Origin: Coniella vitis
Lineage: Eukaryota > Ascomycota > Sordariomycetes > Diaporthales > Schizoparmaceae
Length of the DNA stretch: 64,000 bases
NCBI GenBank assembly: GCA_011317545.1
Contig: WUJK01000001.1
Location: 1,116,001-1,180,000 of the forward strand
Direction: 5' to 3'
Positions 1 to 12,502 of the stretch are shown piece by piece; the stretch's first letter is position 1, and every line of letters begins with the position of its first letter. The notes below the pieces were generated by a model that saw only the letters and a list, made by a program, of their open reading frames with translations, did no database searches and had not been told where the DNA came from. The position numbers were made by a program, and so were the translations under genes.

Positions 1-91
1 CTGCAGCTGAATCGGGTTGCGAACAGTCATATCCCATCATCCGAATAATCAACGCGTATGTCTTGTTTTCTGCGCAACTGCACCAGTGACC

Positions 92-1734
92 ATGACTCTA
101 CCTGGACTTCAGGCTCAAAAAGTCCGACTCACCGACGGCGCATGGATCGCACCAGATGGCGACTATCAACAGCTCGCAAGAGACCTCTGCGGGGCGGATC
201 CCCGCTTACGCCAGCAGGATGAGAAGATGGCCCGGTACGGTGTATACTGGTCAAGTCGCCCATGCCGAGTGCTCAGTCTAGAATTCAAAGACACGGATTC
301 CGATGGCACAAACGGGACAGTCACGTCACACCAATTCACTGACGCCGAGAGCCTAAGAGAGTTTCTGAGCGTGCGCGCAAGTCAGGATGAACGGGCTTCG
401 CGAGCACCGCATCCTTTGGTTCAGCATAACAGAGTCTATATCGTAGAGGGTGCTAATCGTGATTTCATCGGTGTCTTGGGTCCATTTTTTGGAATCCATC
501 CCTCTGTGATCGTGGACTACGAGCGGATTACGACGGTTGCGGTGGCGCCTGATCGTGGCCAGTCCAGCCTTCTCTACTCGAATTGGAGTACTCGAGGATA
601 TCTCTCCTTCAGCTACCAAGAGCTGATCTCGCTCCCGTTCGCTGCTCGCGACAAAGCTCGGGCCCGTTGCCCAGATACTGCCCGCATTATTCGGAGTACA
701 CGACAAAATGGCAAATATAGCGAGACTGGCATGGTTCACCGACGGTGTGCCTGTTGGACACAGGTTCGGGGGACCAAAAATGGATGGGACAGTATGTTGT
801 TTGAATCGTGATGTGATACATTGCCTTTACACGCTCAAAATGAAGCTTAGTTCTCTTATTGACCGACCTTTAATTGCTAGGCATTCTATTCTGTGACCCC
901 CCATTGCGGAAACTGGTCATCTTAGACGAGGGCCCAATGAAAGGCCAGGAGTTGCCAGCGCTGCCTCATCCACCCGGAGATGGGTACATCGATTTCTTCC
1001 CTCCCGAGATCCAGGAGAAATGTCGATCTGGGCCACCTCGGACGTCTATAACAGACGATATGTGCTTCTATCTCACAAAGTATCATGAATATGTGGGGGT
1101 TAATGACGCTGACACTGCGCCTCTCTTCCTCAAGAAGATTATCGCCAGCCATTACACCAAACACTTTGACTTTATGAGAAAGAACATCATGGAGAATTTG
1201 CGGGGAGTGGGCCGTCAGTCCCATTTCGCGTATTCAGATTTGTCGTCAATCGAAGCAAGCTGGAGCGATACCCAGACTTTGGAGCGTCGACTAGGCCATT
1301 TCTATTTGGACCCCAAAGAGATTCTAGTTCAGTTGCGCATTCCACTCGAGGCACCCGATCCACAGAGAGTAACCTCGTGGAAAGACGTGGATGCAGACTT
1401 TCAATTTCTGTACCATCGGTATAATTGGGTCCGAGAGTCTGTCGACAGGGTGAACTCATCCATTACAGGCCTCACCAGTATTGCTGGCAATAGACAAGCA
1501 TTGCGATCTGCGGAGAGGTCGACGCATATTACTTTTATTGGCTTGCTTTTTATCCCTTTGGCATTCATAGCGTCCCTATTCAGCATGGCTGATCCATATG
1601 GACCGGGTCAGGATAAGTTCTGGCTTTACTTTGCTACTGGCATCCCTATTACCATTTTGGTTATGATGATCTATTACATCTTTGATATCATTCTCAAGTG
1701 GTATGAGGCAGCGATCAAATCGGCAAGGAGATGA
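92..1734 (+). CDS. CorA-like fungal membrane protein (two exons)
   Basis: Exons 92-791 and 881-1734; intron 792-880 (GTATGT...TAG) joins in phase and gives 517 residues. An in-frame stop at 8-10 makes ATG 92 the first available start. The first ~400 residues are soluble and contain charged helical stretches. The C-terminal ~80 residues hold two hydrophobic helices (about 455-475 and 487-510) separated by a short loop, followed by a basic tail ending KSARR. This is the two-helix architecture of the CorA Mg2+ channel superfamily. At the end of the first helix, where CorA proteins have Gly-Met-Asn, this protein has FSMADPYG, so metal selectivity cannot be assumed. Many filamentous ascomycetes have large families of such CorA-like proteins of unproven function. 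The gene model is seen in the sequence; the family call rests on topology and general resemblance. Confidence 0.7.
792..880 (+). other. intron of the CorA-like gene
   Basis: It starts GTATGT and ends GCTAG. Removing it joins frame 2 of exon 1 to frame 1 of exon 2 and replaces an immediate stop with a continuous reading frame. Confidence 0.7.
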
Positions 1735-2218
1735 ATCCTCTTATCGTTGTATCGAGTGTCCAAGAGCAGCCCGGATTTGTCCTGAGAAATATGCCATTCA
1801 AAGCCAATGATACCCTTTTAGAATCCGCGATATGCTTGGATTGGGATGTGTGTGGAGAAGTTCAAGTTCTTGAAGCATCTCGTGGTATGTTTCACTTGAG
1901 AGCTCCTGGATGTGAAGTTCAGGGATCAACTGAGAGGTCCAAAAAGACTTCGTTGCCGAAACGGACGGCCGGAGAGTCGTATGTCGATTCCAATTGTTGA
2001 AGAAAGACGTGCAAAGGTGGGAGCGGACCATCCCGACCAACTGCAAGAAGCTTGACATTTCTCGTCAAATAATCCTTGGATCTCTTCGTTAGGGTCTTCA
2101 GCTATTCAACTTTCAAATATTGACAACCTGTCCAACGAGCTTTGAGTGGATTTGACCCGAGGAGTCTGGAGCTTAGCCTGTGTTTCAGCCGGTAATGCGA
2201 TAGAAGTTCCATCGGACA
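1735..2218. other. intergenic, between convergent genes
   Basis: The CorA-like gene and the ORF at 2219-3094 converge on this stretch. An 89-codon plus-strand ORF begins at 1731, overlapping the CorA stop codon, but shows no recognisable domain. I see no repeat or RNA gene here. Confidence 0.5.
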
Positions 2219-3094
2219 TCACTTGTGACAAACTTTGAACAGTGAAAGTTGTAATGAGAGCAGACATACATGCATGCAGGCGATGCCTTCGCCTGCGTCG
2301 TGAGCGCCAACCTCAGCGAGGACTTTCACGCCGTCTGGGTCGTCGGCTACGATATCTGCAAATGCTTGAACTAGTTGAATGGGAATACGTTCTTTACGTG
2401 TGGGGACAGAGTTGTTATTGGGGTTCAAGCCACAACACCGGAATATCATGGAGCGCGTCCAGGACACAGCATGGAAGAATTTGTCACCCAGACTAGCAAC
2501 GCCGTGTCGTTCGGGTTTGAGGAAAAGACAGCTGTCCCGAAACCTGTTTCCCTCAATAACAATGAATAAGACGTGGCGATGTCCGTAAGGGAGCGGAGGC
2601 ACATCCTTGCTCGCGACTAGGTCAACACCTCCGGTGCAGCCTGGACTGCTGTGGCGCTTAAGATGACTGCTGATGCGCGGCATACCAATGCTTCGAAAAT
2701 AGGCAGCAAGTCGCCTGTGTGGATCACGGCATACGAAAGCGCCCTCTACAAACCCTTGATTGCGCTGTACAGCCAAGGACATGAGATACCACATGATTCC
2801 AGTGACAACCGGGGTGTAGACACTTGCAGGTGTAGAGGATTGCTGCAGCTGCTCATTCGATGAGGGTCGTGTTATTATCGAGGTCACATCTCTTGCGCCT
2901 TGTATTATGTACGAGCAGATATCCTCATGGCGGTGACTCAACCTTGCGGCAGTGATGAATTCGGTGAGCTCATCATCATCGACTGGTTCCTCCTGGACAT
3001 TAGCCTTTGAAGTGATAAGAGAGCGGAAGTAATCTCGTTTCGGCCAGGAAATAGGCCTACCAGGACAACCTGCCGCTGAGTCCCTGGGTATCAT
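2219..3094 (-). CDS. unrecognised protein, 291 residues
   Basis: A single open frame of 291 residues starts at ATG 3094. I do not recognise the family. The N-terminus is hydrophilic and acidic (a DDDELTEF segment near residue 38). The middle has a hydrophobic stretch around residue 100 (GIMWYLMSLAV). The C-terminal half contains a run of mixed beta-like sequence with LFLKPERHG followed by SLGDKFFHAVSW. The composition looks like a folded protein rather than random translation, and the frame is much longer than competing frames on the other strand. Without a homology search it could still be a chance ORF or one exon of a larger gene. It points toward the CorA-like gene and has no visible operon-like partner. 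Confidence 0.45.
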   Translation of the reverse strand: MIPRDSAAGCPGRPISWPKRDYFRSLITSKANVQEEPVDDDELTEFITAARLSHRHEDICSYIIQGARDVTSIITRPSSNEQLQQSSTPASVYTPVVTGIMWYLMSLAVQRNQGFVEGAFVCRDPHRRLAAYFRSIGMPRISSHLKRHSSPGCTGGVDLVASKDVPPLPYGHRHVLFIVIEGNRFRDSCLFLKPERHGVASLGDKFFHAVSWTRSMIFRCCGLNPNNNSVPTRKERIPIQLVQAFADIVADDPDGVKVLAEVGAHDAGEGIACMHVCLLSLQLSLFKVCHK

Positions 3095-4307
3095 GATAAT
3101 TGCAGAATGTGATGGCCGTTCTAATATTCGAAGAAGATGTAAATATCATTTTCAATATTATATATGCCTCTTAGCCTTTGCTGGTGCTGGTTTATATTAT
3201 TTGAGTAAGTCTTGGCATGTTGTCTTGATAAGCGACCCCGCATGCGGCTGACCACTATCTTCTGTCTGATGTAAGCAAATAGTGAGATTACAAAGGCTTC
3301 CCATGGTTCAGTCAAGTCACATGGAAGCAAGAATATTTGTTGCAATATCAGACCAAAGTAGTGTACGACGATTATATGTGGGCAAAAAGAATCCGTTGTT
3401 TTCTGTACTTTGTTGCCATTTAAGGAGGGGGAGCTACCTGCTATGGTAGGTGGTATCTTGAGTCAGAGATTGCGACCGGATGATCTATCGGGCCGATCCA
3501 AGCTCGGAATTGATTCTCATTGGCTATTCACGTAGTAGCCGTTTCGGCGGTCCAGAACGAGCTCGCTGTCTAGATCATGAATCTGGACTCATGAATCTGG
3601 ACTCGGCGAACAGGAATAGAGCGACAGAGAAGCGCGTATATATTGCTGCACTGGAGGGCGAATGCGGCACCACTGATTCCCGAAAAGAACCGCCACTTCA
3701 TGTCTTCGTGCAAGAATTGCTGTACGCGTCGGCCGAATCGAGTCTGAGGGACATCCAAGCAATATGCCGCTTGACCCTGAATTGCTATTTGTTAGCCAAA
3801 GTGGTGGGAAGTCACAGTTGCGACAATGACTTTGACCCTGACCCTGAAAGGCTTTATGTAAGCAAAACAAGGGGCTTTCGCCAACGTTCAAAGATTCGAA
3901 CAATAGGCTTTCAGGGTCGAAAAAGTGACCTACCAGGCTCGGTTGCCTTGGTTTCAACCACACTGTTCGAAGTACATACTCAGCGAGACCATCAGCCATC
4001 AGCAACAGCAAGAACAGACGGAGAAATCGCGCGGCAGAGCACTAACTATCACACTATTATCGCTGACTTTGCATAAGCCCTTGACTGTGCCACAATCGCT
4101 GCGACTGCTACTGATCATTTACCATGCGCCACAAAGGCCAGATGATCTTGGACAAGTCCTAGGTCGTATCCGGGATCGGCGAAAGGATTTGAACCAAAAG
4201 TCATAGTTCAATTAAAGCATTTGCTCTTTATCTGACGCATTGCAACAAGTTAACCTCGCTCAGGATATTTATTATTCTTGATCTACAAAAAGAAAAAAAC
4301 AAAAAAG
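3095..4307. other. gene-poor stretch next to the transposon nest
   Basis: It holds an unrecognised 198-codon plus-strand ORF (3480-4076) with an overlapping 140-codon antisense ORF, so I do not call either a gene. A 14-bp direct duplication (TCATGAATCTGGAC) lies near 3576-3603. An 11-bp inverted repeat, GACCCTGAAAG, has arms at 3840-3850 and 3908-3918. An A-rich run (4286-4306) precedes the target site of the retroelement nest. Confidence 0.5.
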
Positions 4308-4312
4308 CAACA
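4308..4312. repeat. target site duplication CAACA, left copy
   Basis: CAACA directly precedes the TGTTATAACC start of the outer LTR. The same five bases follow the LTR end at 24280-24284. Five-base duplications are typical of Ty3/Gypsy integration. Confidence 0.85.
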
Positions 4313-4671
4313 TGTTATAACCCACGGTTATGCAGGTCACAGGAACAGGCCAACGCAACATAGCATCAGAAGTCGGAACTATAACGGACCGATAGGATCC
4401 CTTATATAAAGGACACACGGGCAGCACTACCCAGGGTTAGGGTTGGATTACCTTGATAACTAAGATAGTTGGAGCGATAATAATCCAAATAATCTAAATA
4501 AGCTAACGCTCCTATCGCTCTAGGTAATCTAAGGATCTATACTTACTATAGATAGGAAATAATAGAAAAATATAAGGATAGGAGTTTATAGCTTAATATT
4601 AGATAGTTTCCTTATTATCTTTAGTTATAAATCTAAGTATTACTTTTAGTAATAGGGTAATCCCTCTTAAT
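4313..4671 (+). repeat. outer 5' LTR, type 1, 3' end lost
   Basis: It starts TGTTATAACCCACGG and runs to GGGTAATCCCTCTTAAT, where homology to complete LTRs stops short of the usual end. It carries a TATA-like TTATATAAAGG followed by a telomere-like AGGGTTAGGGTT. The first ~130 bp keep many CpA/TpG dinucleotides, whereas the rest is RIP-depleted. Confidence 0.8.
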
Positions 4672-5130
4672 CGGTTAAAGCAAAAGGTACGCAATCTTCT
4701 AAATACGTTTTAGAAGATCTAGTTAACTTATTAGGTACGTCGGGCGAAGGTAATATTATAGGTAGGCTTATAGGCTTATAATATTACCTCCCTTCTCTCC
4801 CTCTAATAATATCGGACCCCTAAAGCTTACCCGCGACGTTGCTTTATAAGCCGAAGTTTATACGGAAGGGGTATCTAAGACTTTTAGTACTCCGTAGCTC
4901 GAACTTACGACCTTAGGTTGTTTAGAAGATATATAACGGGCTAGCCCCTATAGGGCTCTAGGAATTAACTAGCGTTCCTACGGCCGTTTCCGACGTATAT
5001 AACCTTTCGCTTAGGCGGTTAAGGCAAAAGGTACGTAATCTTCTAAATACGTTTCAGAAGATCTAGTTAACTTATTAAGCACGTCGGGCGAAGGCAATGT
5101 TATAGGTAGGCCTGTGGGCCTGTAATATAA
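4672..5130 (+). mobile_element. small direct-repeat element (TRIM-like) inside LTR sequence
   Basis: Two direct repeats of about 113 bp (4672-4785 and 5018-5130) flank about 230 bp of unrelated sequence. Each repeat contains a near-perfect hairpin (arms TTCTAAA and TTTAGAA around TACG). Each ends with a short palindromic stretch around AGGCCTGTGGGCCT in the less mutated copy. The size and layout resemble a terminal-repeat retrotransposon in miniature, but I cannot see clear TG...CA termini or a target duplication. It could instead be a fragment left by recombination. Confidence 0.5.
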
Positions 5131-5574
5131 GCTAACGTAATATAGTATTAGAAGTCGGAACTATAACGGACCGATAGGATTTCTTATATAAGGGATATAC
5201 GGGTAGTATAACCTAGGGTTAGGGTTGGATTACCTTAGTAACTAAGATAGTTAGAGCGATAGTAATCTAAATAATCTAATTAAGCTAATACTCCTATCGC
5301 TTTAAGTAATCTAAGAATATATACTTATTATAGATAGAAAATAATAGAAGGATATAAAGATAGCAGTTTATAGCTTAATATTAGATAGTTTCCTTATAAT
5401 CTTTAATTATAAATCTAAGTATTATTTTATATAATAGGGTAATCCCTTTTAATTACTTATAATATTTAATATTACTCGATAATATACGAAGATTTAAAGG
5501 TAATACTTCCCTATCTACTAATATATAACTTATAGGTACTTCTAAAATTAGGGATTTAGGTAAGGATTATTATA
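5131..5574 (+). repeat. type 1 LTR, 5' truncated
   Basis: It matches type 1 LTRs from about position 37 and ends ATTATTATA, the RIP-altered form of ATCATTACA. Gag-side internal sequence follows immediately (TTTTTATAACTC), as it does after the 5' LTR of the element at 44051. This is the 5' LTR adjoining the forward gag remnant. Confidence 0.75.
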
Positions 5575-6710
5575 TTTTTATAACTCTTATTTAGGATAGT
5601 TTATATATACCTCTTAGGTAATATTAAATATAATAATAGCTCCTTAAACTCCTATCCCGTTTACCTTAGGAGAAGGATATCGCTAGGTTATAACTTAGGA
5701 AGATATAATATACTAATTAATCGAACTTATTTAATAACTTACTATATTTTAGTAGAATTAGGAGTAATAGAATCGTATTATCCGTAGATAAGCCTAATAA
5801 CTCGAATAATATTAAGCTATAGCCGTTATACCCCTAGCGCTTATTATTTAGAATACTAGTAACGGTTATAAGATAGATAAACCTATTATATATAACGGTA
5901 ATTAGAAGACGCTTTAAGGATTCCTTATATATTATAAGGTATACTTCCTATATAATATAGCTTAATTTATTATTAAACCCGATAGAATTATCCTAATCGG
6001 TATATAATTCGAAAAGGATATATTTATTTAATATAAACCCTTACTTTATAACTATATTAAATACCTAAGTAACCTCGATTAACGTAAAACGATTACTAAG
6101 AATATATTCGATTTATTCGTAGGATTCGAATATACCCTTAAGGAAATATTTAGCGATCTTAACGAAGAACGAATTATAATATAATAACTTATAGAACTTA
6201 AATAGAATAAATCTGCTTTAGCCTATATAATCCGCTTTAAGTAACTCTTAATATACCTCCCTTAGGAAGATAAGAACCTTATAGAATATTATTATAGAGG
6301 ACTTAAGGATAAGGTTAAGGACGAAATCTCTAAGTAGGATTAGCCTAAAGACTTTATAATATTTAGTAATAATATTATCTATATTAATAATTATCTTTAT
6401 AAAAGATATATAGAGAAAAGTAAGAAAGGAGGAAGCTATATTATATAAAGGAATTACGCTAATATAGGATAGCGGATTTAATAAATAATTAACTATAGCT
6501 TCTAATAATAAAGTATAATAATTAGCGGTATTATATATATAAGACCTATAAAGCTTAATATAGCTTAGCGTAAACTTATAAGTAAGGAATACTTTAATTA
6601 TAATAAGATAAGCTATTTTATATAAGAATATCGATAACCTAAGAAACCTAGAGAATTTAAAAAAGTCCCCGAAGGACGATAAGCTAATATTATAATATAT
6701 AAGATTATAG
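5575..6710 (+). pseudogene. Gypsy gag remnant, forward
   Basis: It is collinear with the gag region of the element at 44051-51618 (starting near 44530), and with elements B and C read in reverse. It includes the segment that encodes a CCHC zinc knuckle in element C, here RIP-mutated (about 6585-6650). Stops occur in all frames. It ends abruptly where element B begins. Confidence 0.7.
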
Positions 6711-7195
6711 TATAATGATCCTTGCCTAAATCCCGGATTCTGGAAGTACCTATAAGTTATATATTAGCAGGTAGGGAAGTATTACCTTTAAGTCTTCGTA
6801 CGTTATCGAGTAATATTAAGTATTATAAGTAATTAAGAGGGATTACCCTATTATATAAAATAATACTTAGATTTATAACTAAAGACTATAAGGAAAACTA
6901 TCTAATAGCTAGGAAATCTATCGTCCTTATATCCTTTCGTTATTCTATATTAAATTCCTTATTTAACCTTAGATTATTTAGATTATCTTATAATCCTAAT
7001 AATCCGATTCTGCTAGATTATCTAATAATCTTAATAATCTATTCCTAATTAGTTCGTATAACCCTAACCCTAACTATATTATCCTATATAACCTAGTTAT
7101 ATAAAAGATCCCTATCGGTCCGTTAAGGTTCCGATTTACTAGTATATAGTTACGCTAGCCTATTCCTATAACCTATATAATTATAGGTTATAATA
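6711..7195 (-). repeat. LTR of element B (3' LTR in element orientation)
   Basis: 485 bp, starting TATAATGATCC (the reverse complement of a RIP-mutated LTR end) and ending GGTTATAATA. It is type 1 in its middle section. It has the same length as its partner at 21341. Confidence 0.8.
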
Positions 7196-10100
7196 TTATC
7201 CCCCTTCTATCGGTTTTTTATCCCTAAAGACCTACGGTATTTCCGTAAATAATCCTACCTAATATTCTTACTTCGGATTATACCTTCCTAATTTATTATA
7301 TCGTTAAGAATTAATAAAAATCGTTCTCGAAAGGTTTCTTTATCGGTTATTCCTAAAACCGTTAAGCGTAACCTTCTTCTTTAATCTATTCTAGAGTATT
7401 ATATAGAGATATTAACCTATTCTAATTATAAGGAACGGGGGCTTTCTTCTTATTAGATTTCTACGATATATTCCGACCGTTATACCGAATATATTCGTTT
7501 AAATAAATCTCGCTATAATATATTAGGTCCCTCTCCGTCTAATATTTATATTATCTCTCGGTATTATTAGAAGATTAAGGATAAGATAGAGGAACTAGAT
7601 AAAGCTCGTTATACTCTAGACGTATATATAGATCGCCTTCGTAAGTAGAAAAAGATATAAAGAGAGAAGATAGTACGGGCTATTCGCCGGGGTTTGGATT
7701 TTATAGAGGAGTTAGATCGTATAGAGCGTAAGGAGGTAGAAAAGGAGGCGGTAGTTTCGGTACCGGCAGGTCCTTTACCTAAAGCGTTTCCTAATTCGCT
7801 AATATAGGAGTTTAATACTATAGATTAGTCTACTATAGATTTTAGTAAGCCGTTAGATTTAATTAGCGCTTCTAATAAGGGGGGTTTATCTAATCGTTAG
7901 TAAGTTTTCTAATTCTATTTATTACTAAGTTATTCGCTAATTTTCGTATTCTTTAATTAGATCTTTATAGATATTCTTTAGGGGTTTCTAAGTATTTTCT
8001 AAGTTATCGTATCCTTTTTATTTAATAAGGTATTATTTTCCGCGTTTATATTTATATAAATTAAGGATTTATTTAACTTCGTATTATACTTATTCTAGTT
8101 CGATAATATCTATATCGTATAAGAGTTCTACGTTTATTAATACTAGTTCTAGAAGTAAAATATAGAAGACTAGGTATAGATATATATATAGGATTTCGAG
8201 TTTATAGTTAATTAAGGAAATTTATCGTACGATTTTATAGGGTCCGAGTTTTTTATAATCGAGTTTATCGCTAGGTTTAGTAGTTTTAATATTTTTACGG
8301 TTAAGGTAAACTTTATCTCCCTTCTATAGGATTAATCCCTTAATCCTTCTCTAATTAATATATTTCGTTATTCGTTTTTTAACGTCTTAAAGTATACGTC
8401 GAGTATCTTCGTATAATTGCTTAATTCTTCTAGCGTATTAGTCTGCTATTTCTACGTTTCTACCTAATAGTATTTTATAGTATACCGTAAGGTTATATCT
8501 ATAGAGTAGGAAGAATAGTAATTTTCCTATACTTATCGTATCTATACTATTATAAGCGAATTATACTATAGGTAAGAGTTCGACCTAATTATCTTATTTA
8601 TAATTAATATAGTATCGTAGATATTATTCTATAATCTAGTTAGTATATTCCGTTTATCCGTTTATCTAAGGATAAAATGCTATAGATATACGTTATATCG
8701 TTCCGAGGTATTTAGTAAGTAAGATCTAGAATTTCGATACGAATTTTCTATCTCTATCTAATATAATTTCCTAAGGTATTCTATAGTTAGCGATAATAAT
8801 ATAAAGGAATATATATATAAGTTCTTCTACGGTATTACTTTCTTTATATAGTAGGAAGTATATATACTTGCTTAATCTATAAACTACTATTAAGATATTA
8901 TCGTACTATACCTAAGTTAAGGGTTCTTATAAAAGGGGTAGCTTAGTAATAAAGTCTAGACTAATAGAGGATTAAATAGTTATAGGTACTAGTAGAGGTT
9001 ATAATAGTCCGTAAGGTTTATATCGTTCTATCTTATTCCGTTTATATATATCGTAGTTATTAACGATATTTATAACTCGTTTCTTAAGGTTTAATAGGTT
9101 CTAATAGCATTAGATCCTTTTATAAGTTGCTCTAATTCCTTAGTATTTATATACTAGTACGCTATAGATACTTCTAATATAATCGTTTTATTCTAATATT
9201 ATTATATTATCGAGGTTAGGTATTTCTCCTTCGATATATAGTATTACGTTAAGTTCCTTAGTAATAGATAATATAATAAGGTTACCTTCCGAATCTTCCT
9301 TAAAGATTACTATAATATCTTAGTCTTTACTATTACTATACTTATAATCTAACTATCTACTAAGAGTATCTATTTATTCGTTTTCTTTACCTTTATAGTA
9401 GATAATCTTAAAATCGAATTCTAATAGAAATTCGTACTACCTAATTTATCGTTTATTAAGCTGCTTTATCGAGGTAAATACCTAGAGATTCTTATAATCC
9501 GTATATATAAGAATTTATTATTTTACGCTAATAAGGTAGTATCGCTATTCCCTAAAGGCTTCTATTATTACTATAAGTTCCTAATCGGGCGTTCTATAGT
9601 TAAGTTCTAGTCCGTTTAACTTCTTACTAAAGTTACTAACTATCTATAATCGTTCTTTATTATCTCGTTATCCGAGTTATCTACCGAGTATATAATCTAA
9701 TACGTTTATCTCGATTTCGAAAACTTTATCTTAGTCTACTTCGATTAGGATTAGTTCTAATATAACGGCGTCCTTAATTATACTAAAGGCTTTCTATACT
9801 TATTCGTTCTAGTTAAAGGTAATATCCTTTTTCGTAAATTCTATAAGTAATACTATAATACTACTATAGTTCTTAATAAATTATCGGTAGAAATTAGTAT
9901 AGCCTAAGAAGGCTTTAATATCCTTAACGTTCTAAGGTATAGGTTAGTCCCTAACTACCTATACTTTATCTTTCTATATTTATATATACCCTAGTATAAT
10001 AGTATATCTAAGGTAGTTAACTTCTTAAGTATTCTAATTATATTTAATAGGTTTTACTAAAATCTTATTATCTTAGAGGATTTATAGGATTATTATAATA

Positions 10101-11251
10101 TACTTCTAATATTCTTCGAATATCTTTAAGTAAATAAGGATATTATCTAGGTAAGCGATTATAAAATAGTCGAGGTATTTATATAAGATAAAGTTTATTA
10201 TTTCCTGGAATAATATAAGGGCGTTAGTAAGTCCGAATAGTATAATAAGATATTCGAAATATCCGTAGTATATTCTAAACGCTATTTTCCATTCTTCTCC
10301 GGGTTTAATACGAATATACGTATATCCTTCTTTAAGGTTAAGGGTTATAAACTATTAGGCTCCTTTAAGTCTATCTCTAAGTTCTTTAAAGAGAGGTAAG
10401 GGGTATTAATTCTTAATTATAATATCGTTAAGTTACCGATAGTTAATATATAATTATAGTTTGTCGTTTTTCTTTAGTATAAATAGGATTAGGTATCCTA
10501 TTAGTAAATAGGAGGGTCTAATATAGCCTTTCTTAAGATTTTCGTCGATATATTCTCTAAGTACTTTAAGTTTATCCTTATCTAATCTATAGATAGGAAA
10601 GAATTTTAGTTATTCTCCTTCCTTAAGTAGGATTTCGTAGTTAGATAGGCCGTATTCTAGTAGGTTATTATCGAATTTTCCTTAAAATAGTTTTATAAAC
10701 TTCCGATACTCTTCTAATATACCGGAGAGGTCTTTAAATATATCTTCGTCTTATATAGTTACTATTATAAGGAGATATCGTTATATATACTTAGTTCCTT
10801 CTTAAACTTACTGCGATAATATATCCTATTATCTATAGAATCCTATTATATCGTATCCTAATCTACTATATCCCTTATTCTATTAGGTACTAACTATCGC
10901 TAGGTCCTTCTCTATAAGCTATCGAGGTTTATCGTATCCTAGGGTAGCTATTGCCTTAACTCTTCTCGATTTAGAGGTATATATAAATTCGTTTAAGCCC
11001 CTATTATTTAGGTATCGCTTAATAACTAAATCCGATCCTATACCTTTAATTATAACCGCTTCTTAGATATTCGCTTTATCCTATAAAATATAGCTATTAA
11101 TCTAATCGATTCGAGGATTTTCCTTTCTTAACTATAATATACCTAAGATTAGCTTGTATTATACGGTATCCGTAATATCGAAGTTTATTAGTATTATATA
11201 TCCGTAGATCGTAACTAGTAATTAATTAGATTCTATATCTATAATACCTTA
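7196..11251 (-). pseudogene. element B pol remnant: chromodomain, integrase, RNase H, RT, part of protease region
   Basis: On the reverse strand, mutated pol domains run from high to low coordinates: start of the protease region near 11.2 kb, reverse transcriptase with the YLDD-like box near 10143-10155, RNase H near 9.4-9.7 kb, integrase near 8.3-9.2 kb, and a chromodomain-like segment near 7.95-8.1 kb. It is collinear with 12.6-15.9 kb and, in the other orientation, with 47-50.2 kb. RIP stops interrupt every frame. It breaks off at the element C insertion and resumes at 18914. Confidence 0.75.
11247..11251. repeat. target site duplication CCTTA of element C, left copy
   Basis: CCTTA occurs directly before element C and again at 18909-18913. 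The equivalent uninterrupted sequence inside element C (ATAATACCTTAGCC near 15903) confirms that one copy is the original target. Confidence 0.9.
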
Positions 11252-11712
11252 TATAATGATCCTTGCCTGAATCCCGGATTCTGGAAGTACCTATAAGTTG
11301 TATATTAGCAGGTGGGGAAGTATTACCTTTAAGTCTTCGTACGTTGTCGAGCAATATCAAGTGTTACAAGTGATTAAGAGGGATTACCCTATTATATAAA
11401 ATAATACTTAGATTTATAACTAAAGACTATAAGGAAAACTATCTAATGTTAAGCCGTAAACTCCTATCCTTATATCCTTCTATTATCTTAGTAAGTCGAT
11501 ATAGTCGATATCGATCCTATCGATCTATAGTATGCTAGTCGATATAGTCGATATCGATTCTATCGATCGTATAACTATTAGAACCCTAACCCTGATTATA
11601 TCGCTCTGTATTCTTATATAAGAGATCCCTATCGGTCCGTTAAGGTTCCGATTTATTGGCATATAGTTACGCTAGCCTATTCCTATAACCTATATAACCG
11701 TAGGTTATAATA
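11252..11712 (-). repeat. LTR of element C (type 2)
   Basis: 461 bp, TATAATGATCC...GGTTATAATA. It contains two tandem copies of a ~38-bp GATATCGAT-rich palindromic unit (about 11492-11572) in place of the type 1 middle segment. It has the telomere-like CCCTAACCCT seen in all LTRs here. Confidence 0.85.
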
Positions 11713-12502
11713 TTATCTCCCTTCTATCGGTCTTTATCCCTAAAGACCTATAGTATTTCCGTAAGTAGTCCTACCTAATATTCTTACTCCGGATTATGCT
11801 TTCCTAATTCGTTATATCGTCGTTTTCTCGTATAACGAAACCTCGTTCGTTAAATCTAAGGTCTGATTCTGCTAAATAGAAGTTATCCTTATACTTAATT
11901 ATTCTTTCGAACGCCTTCGAGATACGTCCTTGCTCTTACTGCGATTCTAAGGGTAAGACTTCTTATTAAGTTTCCCCTGGTGATTCTTCTCGCTGCGCCG
12001 AGTGCGTACGTTTAAAGCTTCCTTATTACGATATTTTAGAGATAACTAATTCTGCCGATCTTTTATATATCTCTTCGTAGTATTAAAAGTTGGAGGATAA
12101 GATTAAAGAGCTAGAAGGTAAACTAATACGTTTATATAGGTAGAAGAAGATATAGCGAGAGCGGATAGCGCGTGCTATTCGTTATGGTTTATCGAATTTG
12201 GAGGACCTGGATCGTATAGAGCGTAAGGAGGCAGAGAGGGAGCGGTTAGCCGCCGAGGCCGAATATCGTTCCGTAGAGCCGACCGTTCCTAAAGGCCTAT
12301 TACCTAAGGGTTTTATAGCTACTATGTTAGAAGATTTTGATTAGTCTGGGATTTCTCCGTTATCTCTATCTGATTTTCTTATTAGTAATTTATAGGGTGC
12401 TAGGGCTTCTAGTTCGTAACTTCGATTTCTTTTATCACTAATGGTCCTTGATAAGGGGCCTGGTTATTCCTATAGGTAGCTATTATAGTTAAAGATATAA
12501 GT

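Noticed and set aside
1731..2000. 89-codon frame overlapping the CorA-like stop codon
   Set aside because: No domain, and an antisense frame of equal length covers it.
3480..4076. 198-codon frame on the plus strand
   Set aside because: No domain, low-complexity composition and an overlapping antisense frame; not enough to call a gene.
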